DNA from: Rothia sp. (in: high G+C Gram-positive bacteria)
GTDB taxonomy: Bacteria; Actinomycetota; Actinomycetes; Actinomycetales; Micrococcaceae
Reading direction: 5' to 3'
Length of the DNA stretch: 64,000 nucleotides
Assembly (NCBI GenBank): GCA_030529845.1
Contig: JAUMWB010000005.1
Coordinates: forward strand, 124,001-188,000
Position 1 is the first letter of the stretch. Each line of letters opens with the position of its first letter. Of this stretch, positions 44,504 to 53,418 are shown piece after piece. The notes beneath the pieces are model-generated. The model was not told the origin of the DNA and made no database searches. It was given only the letters and a program-made list of their open reading frames with translations. The position numbers and the translations under genes were made by a program.

Positions 44504-47500
44504 ATGAAGAAGAATCCTATGCGAAGGAAGGCTGCACAAGGCAGTGCAGCTGCCCTGCTTGGTCTCGCGCTTTCCTTGCCCATGGCTGCTCCCCCAGCCC
44601 AGGCATACGACGTAGACCTCAACCCCTCTACACAAGCCAACGACGTCACCAGTAAGATTGGTGGATCACTGGCCGAGGCAGAAGGCACTATTGAAGTCTT
44701 CGTGCAGTTCCGCGGTAACGGTGCCTACGAAAGCACCCAGCCCCGCAACGTCCTCTCCGGCGAAAGCAAACCTGTGCAGGCGCAAGCCCAGGTTGAAGCT
44801 ATCGCCCAGCGCGTAGAATCCCAGACCCAGCAGGTAGCGGTTCAGGCTAATGCTGAAGTCATCTACACTACCCACAACGTCCTGCGAGGAACCGCCCTGC
44901 GTGGTGATGCCGAAGATCTCCGTGCCCTCGCCCAGCGTAGCGACGTCGTTCGTATCTCTCGCATCGTTCCCAAGGAACGCACCAACGGCGGTACCGCTAT
45001 TACCACTGAGGCTCTCAACACCTGGGTACAGACCGGCAAGACCGGTAAGGACGTCACCATTGCCGTTATCGACTCCGGTGTAGATTACACTCACGCAGCT
45101 TTTGGTGGCCCGGGTACCGTTGAAGCCTACAATGAAGCCAAGGCTTCAACTGAGATGCCCGCCGCAAATAGCGGGCTCTACGATCCTGAAAAGTTCGTCG
45201 GCGGCTACGACCTCGCAGGTGACGACTACATCGGCTCCAATGCACCCACGCCCGACAGCAACCCCCTCGACTGCACTTACAACGGCCACGGTACCCACGT
45301 AGCAGGTAGCGCAGCTGGGTTCGCCGTTAACGCAGACGGTAGCACCTTCCGCGGTGACTACACCAAGCTCACCCAGGACGATGTCATGGGGATGAAGATT
45401 GGCCCCGGTGCAGCTCCCGAAGCTAAGGTAGTTGGCCTGCGCGTCTTCGGCTGCGATGGTAGCACCAACCTCACAGGCGAAGCCCTCGACCGTGCCCTCG
45501 ACCCCAACGGTGATGGCGACTTCTCCGATAAAGCAGACATCGTCAACCTCTCTTTGGGCTCAGATTTCGGCGCAGTAGATGACCCCGAGAACTACATTAT
45601 CGACTCTCTTTACCGCCAGGGCGTTCTTTCCGTCATCGCAGCAGGTAACGCTAACAGCTACAAGGGCCAGGGCGATACCTACTCCATCCTGGGCACCCCC
45701 GGTAACACCATCTCAGCCCTCACTGTAGCCAACTCACTCGGCACCTACGCCCACGCAGACAAGGCAGAGATTCTCTCCCCTGCAAGCATCGCTGGTCCCG
45801 TCCAGGGCGATTACAGCGTTAGCTTCAACTACGCTGCTGCATCTGAAGACCAGCTCACCGGTGAAGTTGTCATGGCCCCCGAAAGCAACCGCTACGGTTG
45901 TGAAGCTTTCCCCGAGGGCACCAACTTTAACGGTAAGTGGGTTTGGATTGACTGGGCCGAAGACCTCGAAGGTAACTTCCCCTGTGGTTCTGCCGTCCGC
46001 TTCAATAACATTGAGAAGGCTGGCGGTGCAGGTGTCGTCCTTGCTTCCAAGGTGCTCCAAGAAACCTCAAGTATCGCCGGCAACTCAACCATCCCCGGCG
46101 TCCGCCTGACCGTAGCAGATGCAGAGAAGGCTCTGCCTGCTGCCCAGGACGGTACCTTGCGCATCAAGCTGGATTCCGACTGGATCGGTAAGGCCGTATT
46201 TGAGACCGGTGCACTCGATACCCTCAACTCATCGAGCGCCCGCGGCCAGTTTGGCGCAAACGGCTTTACTAAGCCCGATGTTGCTGCGCCCGGTACCTCT
46301 ATTAGCTCCGCTGGTGTTGGTATGGGTTCTGATCCGCTCATCATGACCGGTACCTCTATGTCCTCTCCCCACGTTGCAGGTATTGCAGCCCTCGTGCTGG
46401 AGGCCCACCAGAATTATGGCCCCGCCGAAATCAAGGCTGCTATCATGAACACCGCCACCCACGACCTCGTCACTGATGAGGGCAACATCTACTCGGTTGA
46501 GCGAGTAGGTTCGGGTCGTGTTGATGCCCTGGCTGCGGTCAACACCGATGTTCTGGTCTACAACTCTGACCGACCTGAGCAGGTTTCAACCAGCTTCGGC
46601 GCACCTGAAGTACCTGTCGGTGAGTCCGTGACCATTTCCCGCAACGTCACTGTCGAAAACTACTCTGCCCGTGAACGCACTTTCAATGTGGCTCTTGCTG
46701 ATAGCTCCACTGTTACCGGTGCAACCATCAGCGCTCCGAGCACCGTGGCCGTCCCCGCAGGTGGCAAGGCTCAAATCACCCTGACTGCAACCCTTGATGG
46801 CTCCCAGCTCACCAAAGACCGTGATCCCGCAGCCCTTGAAACCCATATGGAAATTGCTCGCCAGTACCTGGCTACCGCTTCCTCACGTCTTCTCCTGACC
46901 GAGGGTGAGACTCAGCTGCGCGTCCCTGTGCAGGTAGCTCCCAAGCCTGTTGCCGACATGAAGGTAGCAAACTCAGCTATCGAGTTTGATACCAGTTCAA
47001 GCACCTCAAAGGTCACCCTCTCCGGTACTGAACTCAACCAGGGCGGCTACCGCTCCGCTATCGGTGCCTTCCAGCTGGGTGTTGAAAGCCCCCGCATCCC
47101 CACCAGCTCTCTGGGTAGCGTCTCATCGCAGATAGCCGACCTCATGTATGCAGGTGCCAACTCGACCGCTCCCATCCTGGAAGCTCAGGGTGAAGACCCC
47201 ACTACCGGTTACCTCAACATCGGTATCGCTTCTTGGGCCAACTGGGCAACCATCAACAGTACCTGGTTCTACGAGGTAGACCTCGATGTTAACGGTGACG
47301 GCCGCGCTGACTTCTTCGCTATGACCACCCGGGTTCCGGGTATCGACTTTCCCGTCGTCAACCTCTACAAGCAGGTCAATGGTGACTGGACGGTTATCGA
47401 CTCACAGCCCGTCAACGGCACTTTCGGTGACGTAGATACCAACCTGATGGGGTCCAACACCCTGGTTATGCCTCTTAGCCTAGAAGCTCTGAACCTGACC

Positions 47501-48385
47501 TCTGATCAGGCTCAGGCTCTACGTTACAAGATTTACTCAGGCACCTGGTACCACAACGGTGACATCGAAGGTACCGACTGGGTTAAGTACAACCCCTACG
47601 AGCCCGCTCTCTACTTCAGCAGTGATCAGACTGTGGGTACCTCCCTCTTCGTTGACTCACCGGATAATACTCTGATCGCCCACCGTGCAGCAGATACCAC
47701 TGAGACTCGTGCGCTCTTCCTGCACATGCATAACGCCACCGGCGACTTGGCGGGCATCAAGGCTGGTGCTCGCGGCGATAAGGCTCAGGTTGTAAACGTC
47801 AGTGGTCTCAAGACCTCTGTCACTAACAACCCGCGCTTCACCGATGTATCCACCGACCATGTCTTCTACAACGAAATCGCGTGGCTGGCTAACCGCGGTA
47901 TCACCACTGGCTGGTCAGATGGAACCTTCCGCCCCTACGAGCCCGTCAAGCGCGACCAGATGGCAGCCTTCTTCTACCGCATGGCTGGCTCACCTGAATA
48001 CACCGTTCCTGCAAACAGCCCCTTCAAGGATCTTTCAGTAAGCGAGCACGTCTTCTACAAGGAGATTGCTTGGATGGCTGAGCAGGGTATCACCACCGGC
48101 TGGCCCGATGGCACCTTCCGCCCCGCTGCTCCTGTGAACCGTGACCAGATGGCAGCCTTCTTCTACCGCATGGCTGGCTCACCTGAATACACCGTTCCTG
48201 CAAACAGCCCCTTCAAGGATCTTTCAGTAAGCGAGCACGTCTTCTACAAGGAGATTGCTTGGATGGCTGAGCAGGGTATCACCACCGGCTGGCCCGATGG
48301 CACCTTCCGCCCCTACGACCCGGTCAACCGCGATCAGATGGCAGCTTTCATCTACCGCTTTGACCAGAAGGTCCTTAACAAGTAA
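44504..48385 (+). CDS. Secreted S8 subtilisin-like protease with PA insert and three SLH repeats
   Basis: 1293 residues. Signal peptide (MKKNPMRRKAAQ... ending PPAQAYD), an I9-like propeptide (FVQFRGNGAYES...), then the S8 domain: Asp ~188 in AVIDSGVDYTHAAF, His ~261 in NGHGTHVAGSAAG, Ser ~616 in TGTSMSSPHVAGIAALV. A PA-type insert of about 130 residues precedes the Ser (GCEAFPEGTNFNG ... GGAGVVLAS). Next come Fn-like domains. The end holds three SLH motifs (FTDVSTDHVFYNEIAWLAN..., then two of KDLSVSEHVFYKEIAWMAEQ type), which would hold it to the cell wall. AAGGAAA precedes the ATG. Likely a surface or shed broad protease. Confidence 0.93.
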   Translation: MKKNPMRRKAAQGSAAALLGLALSLPMAAPPAQAYDVDLNPSTQANDVTSKIGGSLAEAEGTIEVFVQFRGNGAYESTQPRNVLSGESKPVQAQAQVEAIAQRVESQTQQVAVQANAEVIYTTHNVLRGTALRGDAEDLRALAQRSDVVRISRIVPKERTNGGTAITTEALNTWVQTGKTGKDVTIAVIDSGVDYTHAAFGGPGTVEAYNEAKASTEMPAANSGLYDPEKFVGGYDLAGDDYIGSNAPTPDSNPLDCTYNGHGTHVAGSAAGFAVNADGSTFRGDYTKLTQDDVMGMKIGPGAAPEAKVVGLRVFGCDGSTNLTGEALDRALDPNGDGDFSDKADIVNLSLGSDFGAVDDPENYIIDSLYRQGVLSVIAAGNANSYKGQGDTYSILGTPGNTISALTVANSLGTYAHADKAEILSPASIAGPVQGDYSVSFNYAAASEDQLTGEVVMAPESNRYGCEAFPEGTNFNGKWVWIDWAEDLEGNFPCGSAVRFNNIEKAGGAGVVLASKVLQETSSIAGNSTIPGVRLTVADAEKALPAAQDGTLRIKLDSDWIGKAVFETGALDTLNSSSARGQFGANGFTKPDVAAPGTSISSAGVGMGSDPLIMTGTSMSSPHVAGIAALVLEAHQNYGPAEIKAAIMNTATHDLVTDEGNIYSVERVGSGRVDALAAVNTDVLVYNSDRPEQVSTSFGAPEVPVGESVTISRNVTVENYSARERTFNVALADSSTVTGATISAPSTVAVPAGGKAQITLTATLDGSQLTKDRDPAALETHMEIARQYLATASSRLLLTEGETQLRVPVQVAPKPVADMKVANSAIEFDTSSSTSKVTLSGTELNQGGYRSAIGAFQLGVESPRIPTSSLGSVSSQIADLMYAGANSTAPILEAQGEDPTTGYLNIGIASWANWATINSTWFYEVDLDVNGDGRADFFAMTTRVPGIDFPVVNLYKQVNGDWTVIDSQPVNGTFGDVDTNLMGSNTLVMPLSLEALNLTSDQAQALRYKIYSGTWYHNGDIEGTDWVKYNPYEPALYFSSDQTVGTSLFVDSPDNTLIAHRAADTTETRALFLHMHNATGDLAGIKAGARGDKAQVVNVSGLKTSVTNNPRFTDVSTDHVFYNEIAWLANRGITTGWSDGTFRPYEPVKRDQMAAFFYRMAGSPEYTVPANSPFKDLSVSEHVFYKEIAWMAEQGITTGWPDGTFRPAAPVNRDQMAAFFYRMAGSPEYTVPANSPFKDLSVSEHVFYKEIAWMAEQGITTGWPDGTFRPYDPVNRDQMAAFIYRFDQKVLNK
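47962..48311 (+). repeat. Tandem 189-bp repeat in the SLH region
   Basis: GGCAGCCTTCTTCTACCGCA at 47962 recurs at 48151; about 160 bp are essentially identical at DNA level over a 189-bp (63-codon) period, covering one SLH unit. The first SLH unit (from 47830) is more diverged. Suggests recent in-frame duplication or gene conversion. Confidence 0.85.
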
Positions 48386-48409
48386 TCCGCTTGTGTAAGG
48401 AAGGTTAGA

Positions 48410-48447
48410 AGCGCCCCGACTTCTTTCTCAGAGGTCGGGGCGTCTTT
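48410..48447 (+). terminator. Hairpin terminator of the S8 protease
   Basis: AGCGCCCCGACTTC, loop, GAGGTCGGGGCGTCTTT with a T-rich end, 25 bp past the stop. Confidence 0.85.
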
Positions 48448-48479
48448 CTGTCTGTTGGAGCTAGCAGTAGCATAGAGTC

Positions 48480-49304
48480 ATGCGCGATTTACAGGCTCAC
48501 ATCATTGAAGAACTGGGCGTGAAGCCCTCCATCGACCCCACCGAGGAGGTACGCAAGCGCGTCCAGTTCCTGGTGGATTATCTGAAAGCCACCGGCACCC
48601 GCGGCTTTGTGCTGGGCATTTCGGGTGGGCTGGATTCCACCCTGGCCGGACGCCTGTGCCAGCTGGCCGTGGAGCAGCTGGAGCTAGAGGGCGTTGAGGC
48701 TGAGTTTATTGCCGTCCGTCTGCCCTACAAGGTGCAGGCCGATGAGGACGACGCCCAGGCCGCTCTGCGCTTCATCATGCCCCAGCAGACCGTCACCTAC
48801 AACATCGCCGAGGCAGTGGACGGCTTTGAATCAGCTTTTGCTACCGCAACCGGCCGTCCTATCGCTGACTTCAATAAGGGCAACGTCAAGGCCCGGGCCC
48901 GCATGATCGCTCAGTATGCCCTGGCTGGTGAGAAGAACCTGCTGGTGGTCGGCACCGACCACGGCGCTGAGGCCGTCACCGGTTTCTTCACCAAGTTCGG
49001 TGACGGTGGAGCTGACATCATGCCCCTCTTCGGTCTAAATAAGCGCCAGAACCGGGCCCTGCTCAAGGTACTGGGCGCTGATACCCGCCTGTGGGAGAAA
49101 GTACCCACCGCCGATCTGCTCGACGGCAAGCCCGGCCGTACCGACGAGGACGAGCTTGGCGTTACCTACGACCAGATTGATGACTACCTCGAGGGTAAGG
49201 ACATCGACCCGGCAGCAGCTGAGAACATCGAGGGCAGGTTCCTGCGGTCGCGCCACAAGCGCACTACCCCGGTCACGATTTTTGATTCCTGGTATAAGCA
49301 GTAA
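48480..49304 (+). CDS. nadE: NH3-dependent NAD+ synthetase
   Basis: 274 residues, the short ammonia-dependent form without a glutaminase domain. Converts deamido-NAD to NAD+. P-loop [63 protein letters not shown] (E. coli-like), [17 protein letters not shown], and the C-terminal [14 protein letters not shown]. No strong ribosome-binding site is seen before the ATG. Its last 32 bases overlap the convergent PAP2 gene. Confidence 0.96.
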   Translation: MRDLQAHIIEELGVKPSIDPTEEVRKRVQFLVDYLKATGTRGFVLGISGGLDSTLAGRLCQLAVEQLELEGVEAEFIAVRLPYKVQADEDDAQAALRFIMPQQTVTYNIAEAVDGFESAFATATGRPIADFNKGNVKARARMIAQYALAGEKNLLVVGTDHGAEAVTGFFTKFGDGGADIMPLFGLNKRQNRALLKVLGADTRLWEKVPTADLLDGKPGRTDEDELGVTYDQIDDYLEGKDIDPAAAENIEGRFLRSRHKRTTPVTIFDSWYKQ

Positions 49305-50010
49305 CCAGAACTAGGTGGACCAGGCAGGCGATGGCTAGCCCCAGGGCTAGGCCGCCTAGCACGTCGCTTGCCCAGTGCACCCCCACATAGATACGGGAAA
49401 ACCCGATGGTCATCGCGAGCGCGCCGAGCCCTACCCCCAGGGCGCGGCGTCCTCGCTGGGTCAGGGCCGGGTAGGCAGTGAGAAAAAGTGCAGCGCAGAA
49501 GGCAGCGGTGCTGGTGGAATGCCCCGAGGGGAAAGAAAAAGTTAGCTCCTCCACCAGGCGGTGAGTAAGGGAGGGGCGGGGGCGGTCAATCAGATTTTTG
49601 AGGACGATGACGGCCAAGGGGGCCAGAATCATGGTTCCTCCTAGGGTCGCCAGGGGCCAGGGGTGCCGGTAGAGCCAGGTGAAGATCCCCAAGGCTATCA
49701 GCACATAGATTGTCATGGGAAGGGTATTGAAAGCCTGGGTGAGCGCTGAGAAGAAGGTATCGAGTGCAGCAGTGCGCCAGGTCAGTGAGGCCTGCCAGAT
49801 GGCATCGTCGATAGGGTTCGTGAGGGCCTGGGCGTTGACCAGCCACATGGTCACAAACACCAGTAGACCCGCTAGGCCGGTGCGGGCTAGGTGGGGGCCT
49901 AGTCCCGCCAGCTCGCCGAGGGCAGGAAGGCGGGCGGGAGCGTCCTGGTGTTCAGCGGGCGGACGGACGCGCACCCCACCTGGGCGGGACTGTTGGGGGC
50001 TGTGGTTCAC
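49273..50010 (-). CDS. PAP2-superfamily membrane phosphatase
   Basis: 245 residues, start GTG with GAGAGGT upstream. The three phosphatase motifs are intact: [24 protein letters not shown], and [16 protein letters not shown]. Five to six membrane helices. Such enzymes remove phosphate from undecaprenyl or phosphatidyl lipids; the exact substrate is unknown. A Pro/Arg-rich N-terminus of about 45 residues precedes the first helix. The 3' end overlaps nadE. Confidence 0.9.
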   Translation of the reverse strand: MNHSPQQSRPGGVRVRPPAEHQDAPARLPALGELAGLGPHLARTGLAGLLVFVTMWLVNAQALTNPIDDAIWQASLTWRTAALDTFFSALTQAFNTLPMTIYVLIALGIFTWLYRHPWPLATLGGTMILAPLAVIVLKNLIDRPRPSLTHRLVEELTFSFPSGHSTSTAAFCAALFLTAYPALTQRGRRALGVGLGALAMTIGFSRIYVGVHWASDVLGGLALGLAIACLVHLVLVTAYTRNQKS

Positions 50011-50105
50011 GGGGTACCTCTCTTGACGGGAGCACCCTCTAGGATACCGGTTGGCCCGACTGAGCTTCTCTGCCCAGTTCCGGGCCGGGCCAGTGAGCTG
50101 GTGCT

Positions 50106-50699
50106 ATGTCTGATATCCCTAAAGAGTTTTACCTCGATAAGTCCGGCCCGGCAGCTTGGGCAGCTTTTGGTGCCCTCAGCAAGCAGGCTGGTGTTTCAGC
50201 CCGTGCAGCGGGGCTTGATGACCAGCTGATTGAGCTGGTCTGCCTGCGCGTTTCACAGATTAATGGCTGTGCCTACTGCCTGAAGGTGCACACCAAACGC
50301 GCTATTAAGGCCGGGCTGAGCGAGAACCGCCGGGCTCTGGTGGGCGTCAAAACCCGCTTGTCGCCGAACGCGACGAGAGCGGACGCGGCGCCTACGAAAT
50401 CTTTGCTGATAGCTCCGGCAGTCCGGCGGGCTTCACCGAGTTCTTCACCTACACCGAGAGCGGGGGCAAGCAGCGTATCTTCCCCCACACCGTGGTCAAG
50501 GAGGAATTCGGCGGGCACGGTCTGGCCTCCAAACTCGTCAAGAGCGCCCTGGACCAGGCCATTGCAGCCGGCTACGAGCCGGTCATTGTCTGCCCCCCAC
50601 ATCAAGGCCTGGTTGGAGAAGCACCCCGACTATGCCGAGAAGACCCGCAAGCCCGAACCTGCCCACCTGCGCTTTTTGGCACAGGCTATGCGTGGCTAA
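50106..50699 (+). pseudogene. Broken fusion: AhpD-like N-terminal half joined out of frame to a GNAT domain
   Basis: The first ~78 codons encode a carboxymuconolactone decarboxylase/AhpD-like half (LDDQLIELVCLRVSQINGCAYCLKVHTKRA, with the C-x2-C redox pair) and stop resembling it after NRRALVG. From 50357 a second frame codes for a GNAT domain: VAERDESGRGAYEIFADSSG, AGFTEFFTY, HTVVKEEFGGHGLASKLVKS, AAGYEPVIVCP. At the C6 run near 50595-50600 the frame returns to the first one and continues IKAWLEKHPDYAEKTRKPE. So at least one deletion joined two genes, and a homopolymer shift follows. Neither product should be functional as it stands. Confidence 0.75.
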
Positions 50700-50726
50700 G
50701 GCCCAAGCTCCCGGAAGCTAACTAAG

Positions 50727-50858
50727 CGCGAGGGGCAGGCGGAGTGCCGTCGGCCCACGTGGATCGGGGCTGGCGATGAATTTCGACGAGCCCTCCAGGG
50801 CGAGGCGCAAGAATGGTTGCGGGCCTAGGCACCTCTGCCTGACCCTCGGCCCGCAACC
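50727..50858 (+). repeat. Hairpin family R, copy b
   Basis: Core at 50765-50812: CGGGGCTGGCGATGAATTTC, GACGAGCCCTCCAGGGCGAGG, CGCAAGA when read in pieces. The flank GAGGGGCAGGCGGAGTGCC pairs imperfectly with GGCACCTCTGCCTGACCCTC. A competing stem GGTTGCGGGCC (50815-50825)/GGCCCGCAACC (50848-50858) uses part of the same right arm, so two folds exclude each other. Between convergent genes. Confidence 0.65.
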
Positions 50859-50877
50859 TTCGTCGCTTCTTTCCGCG

Positions 50878-52182
50878 TTAGACCCGGTAGAACCCCTCAA
50901 TAGCGCGGGTCAGGTAGGCCATGTCAGCAACGGTGGTGAGTTCACGGGCTGAGTGCATAGAGAGCAGGCCGACGCCGACGTCCACGGTCCGCATGCCTAA
51001 GCGGGTGGCGGTGATGGGGCCGATAGTGGAGCCGCAAGGAACATTGTTGTTGGAGACGAACTCCTGATAGGGCACACCAGCTAGGGCGCAGGCCTGGGCA
51101 AAGATACCGGCGCCGATGGCATCGGTGGCGTAGCGCTGGTTGGCGTTGATTTTCAGCAGGGGCCCACCGCCGGGTACGGGGCGGACGGTCGGGTCGTGGT
51201 GCCCAGCGTAGTTGGGGTGAACCAGGTGGCCAGCGTCGGAGGAGAGGCAGACCGACTCAGAGATGGAGCGGCGGTAGGCTTCGGCGGAGTCGCCGCGGGC
51301 CTCAGAGAGCCGCACCAGGACGTCCTCCAGGAAGGGCCCGGCAGCTCCGGAGCGCGATTCTGAGCCGATCTCTTCGTGATCAAAAGCGGCGAGCACGGCG
51401 GTCTGGGCGGACGCCGCCCCCGACTCGGCGTAACGGATCAAGGCGGTGAGGCCGGCGTGAACGGAGCTGAGGTTATCCAGGCGCCCGGAGGCAAAGAGTT
51501 CATCGTTCTCACCGAAGACGCGGGGTTCGGCGGCGTCGGCGAACATGAGGTCATAGCCCACGATGTTTTCGGAGTCAACGGCCCCGCCTTCAGCCCGTTC
51601 TGCCAGGTAGGCCAGCACATCACCGGTGGAGTCACCAAAGCCCCAGACGGGGTAGAGGTTACCCTGCTTATCGAGTTTGAGGCCCTCGTTGGCGGCGCGG
51701 TCCAGGTGGATGGCGAGCTGGGGGACGCGGGCAATCGGCCCGGTGGCGACCAGGCGGGTTTCGAGCGCTCCGTCTACCAGCACAGTCAGGCGACCGGCCA
51801 GGCGCAGTTCGCGGTCCAGCCAGGAGTTGAGCAGGGGGCCACCGTAGACTTCGACCCCCACCTGGTTCCAGGTCAGGGTGCGCACCGAGGACTTTGGCTT
51901 GACCTTGAAGCCGGGGGAATCGGTGTGGGCCCCCAGCACCCGGTAGCTCTCATGCTGAGCACTACCGGCCCAGGCGATGATGGCACCATCGCGCACCACG
52001 AAGTGCTTGCCGGTCGCAGCTGAGCTGCCCCAGGCGTCCTGCTCGCTCAGCGCGGTGAAACCGGCGGCGGTGAGGCGGCGGGCAGCCTCGGCCGCCGCGT
52101 GGAAGGAGGTGGGGGAGGCGGTCACAAAGGCAGCTAAATCATCAATATTGGATCGGGCATCGAAAGTCTGTGAAAGAGTCAT
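50878..52182 (-). CDS. apeB: M18-family aminopeptidase
   Basis: 434 residues. Removes N-terminal residues; cytoplasmic di-zinc enzyme. Seen: VLGAHTDSPGFKVKP with the first metal His and Asp, the VYGGPLLNSWLDRELRLAGR stretch, ASGRLDNLSS, AFDHEEIGSESRSGAAGPFL with metal Glu pair, and PYQEFVSNNNVPCGSTIGP with a C-terminal MHSARELT holding the last His. ATG 52182 is chosen: it gives the usual N-terminus (TLSQTFDARSNIDDLAAFV) and leaves 10 bp after the CPBP stop. Probably co-transcribed with the upstream CPBP gene. Confidence 0.94.
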   Translation of the reverse strand: MTLSQTFDARSNIDDLAAFVTASPTSFHAAAEAARRLTAAGFTALSEQDAWGSSAATGKHFVVRDGAIIAWAGSAQHESYRVLGAHTDSPGFKVKPKSSVRTLTWNQVGVEVYGGPLLNSWLDRELRLAGRLTVLVDGALETRLVATGPIARVPQLAIHLDRAANEGLKLDKQGNLYPVWGFGDSTGDVLAYLAERAEGGAVDSENIVGYDLMFADAAEPRVFGENDELFASGRLDNLSSVHAGLTALIRYAESGAASAQTAVLAAFDHEEIGSESRSGAAGPFLEDVLVRLSEARGDSAEAYRRSISESVCLSSDAGHLVHPNYAGHHDPTVRPVPGGGPLLKINANQRYATDAIGAGIFAQACALAGVPYQEFVSNNNVPCGSTIGPITATRLGMRTVDVGVGLLSMHSARELTTVADMAYLTRAIEGFYRV

Positions 52183-52192
52183 AGACCACATT

Positions 52193-53341
52193 TTACCGGA
52201 CAGACTGTGCACCCTCAGGGTGGCCGCCCTTGACCCATACCTGGGCGGTACGGGTGCGTTCTATGCCCTTCTTACGGGCCACCCAGATAACCACCAGCAC
52301 GAACAGGCCGTTCGATACCAGTGCCGAGATAAACATGCCCACGGTAGAGCCCTGCTGCAAGAAGGGGTCTGCCATACCCAGCACACCAAAGCTCATAGCC
52401 AGCAGGTTATTCACCACGTGCAGAGCAATAGCCGCTTCAAGCCCACCGGTGCGCCAGGTAATGTACCCGGCAGCCAGGCCCATGACCAGCACGGAAAGCT
52501 GGCCCCACAGGTCGTAGAGGTGCCCCAGCATAAAGAGCGGGGCGGGGATAATAATTGCCCAGGCCGGGTGTTTGAGCCAGCGGCCGATAGTCTGCATGAG
52601 GTAGCCGCGGAAGACCAGCTCTTCGGCGTAGGCCTGCACCGGTACGACCAGGATAATGGCTACCAGCATGGCGATCAGACCGCCGACCGGAAGGGTGGTG
52701 CTGGGAATGTAGCGGGCTCCCAAAACCGTATCGAAGGCCAGAGGCAGAACCACAACGAGCAGAGCCACTAGACCACAGCAGGTTGCCAGCCAACCCCAAC
52801 GCATACGCCCGGCGACCGAGTGGATCAGCCCCCAGGGCTTGGGCCCCAGAATCAGGCGGGCGACCCAGAGAGCGGGGAACATGAGTGCTACCGACCCAAA
52901 AAGGAAGACGAAGGTAGCGGGGCTGCGCAGGGCCTCTTGCTCAAAGATTTCTGAGCTTGCAGCAAGCAGGAGGTAGCTGGGATCAGCGGGCAGGGCAGGA
53001 TCAAGCCCCAGCAGGAGCACGAAGAAGAAGGCAGCTACCAACAGCAGGGAGAGCACCAGGTAGAGCGGCGCCCCGATGGCAGCTTCGACCAGGGGCTTCC
53101 ACCAGGCACCTTTAGGGTCGGCGTGGGAGAGCCGGTGATAGCCCAGCTCCTGCTCTTCTTGCCGGTAGCCGGGTCGCCAGCCGACCGGTGGCAGGGGTAC
53201 CGGGTTGGGGTGGGATGCAAGCGGGTGGGGCACCTGCTCCTGCACGTGGGCGGACGCCGGTGCGGCACCGGGTGCCGCTCCCTGCGCTGGGTAGTGGGCA
53301 GGTGTTTGCCAGGGAATGTACGGGTCGTTGGGAGTGCTCAT
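52193..53341 (-). CDS. CPBP-family intramembrane metalloprotease
   Basis: 382 residues. A Pro/Ala-rich cytoplasmic N-terminus of about 80 residues, then some eight helices. Catalytic motifs: EELVFRGYLMQTIG (EExxxR), HLYDLWGQLSVLVMGLAAG (His of FxxxH), and ALHVVNNLLAMSFG (HxxxN). Family members process prenyl proteins or membrane substrates; role here unknown. Upstream partner of the M18 gene. Confidence 0.9.
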   Translation of the reverse strand: MSTPNDPYIPWQTPAHYPAQGAAPGAAPASAHVQEQVPHPLASHPNPVPLPPVGWRPGYRQEEQELGYHRLSHADPKGAWWKPLVEAAIGAPLYLVLSLLLVAAFFFVLLLGLDPALPADPSYLLLAASSEIFEQEALRSPATFVFLFGSVALMFPALWVARLILGPKPWGLIHSVAGRMRWGWLATCCGLVALLVVVLPLAFDTVLGARYIPSTTLPVGGLIAMLVAIILVVPVQAYAEELVFRGYLMQTIGRWLKHPAWAIIIPAPLFMLGHLYDLWGQLSVLVMGLAAGYITWRTGGLEAAIALHVVNNLLAMSFGVLGMADPFLQQGSTVGMFISALVSNGLFVLVVIWVARKKGIERTRTAQVWVKGGHPEGAQSVR

Positions 53342-53418
53342 GTCTCTACCCTAGCGAAACCCGCCCTGCCCCGTGCAAGGGGAGGGCGGGCGTCCGCGTC
53401 ATAAACCTGTCCGAGGCG

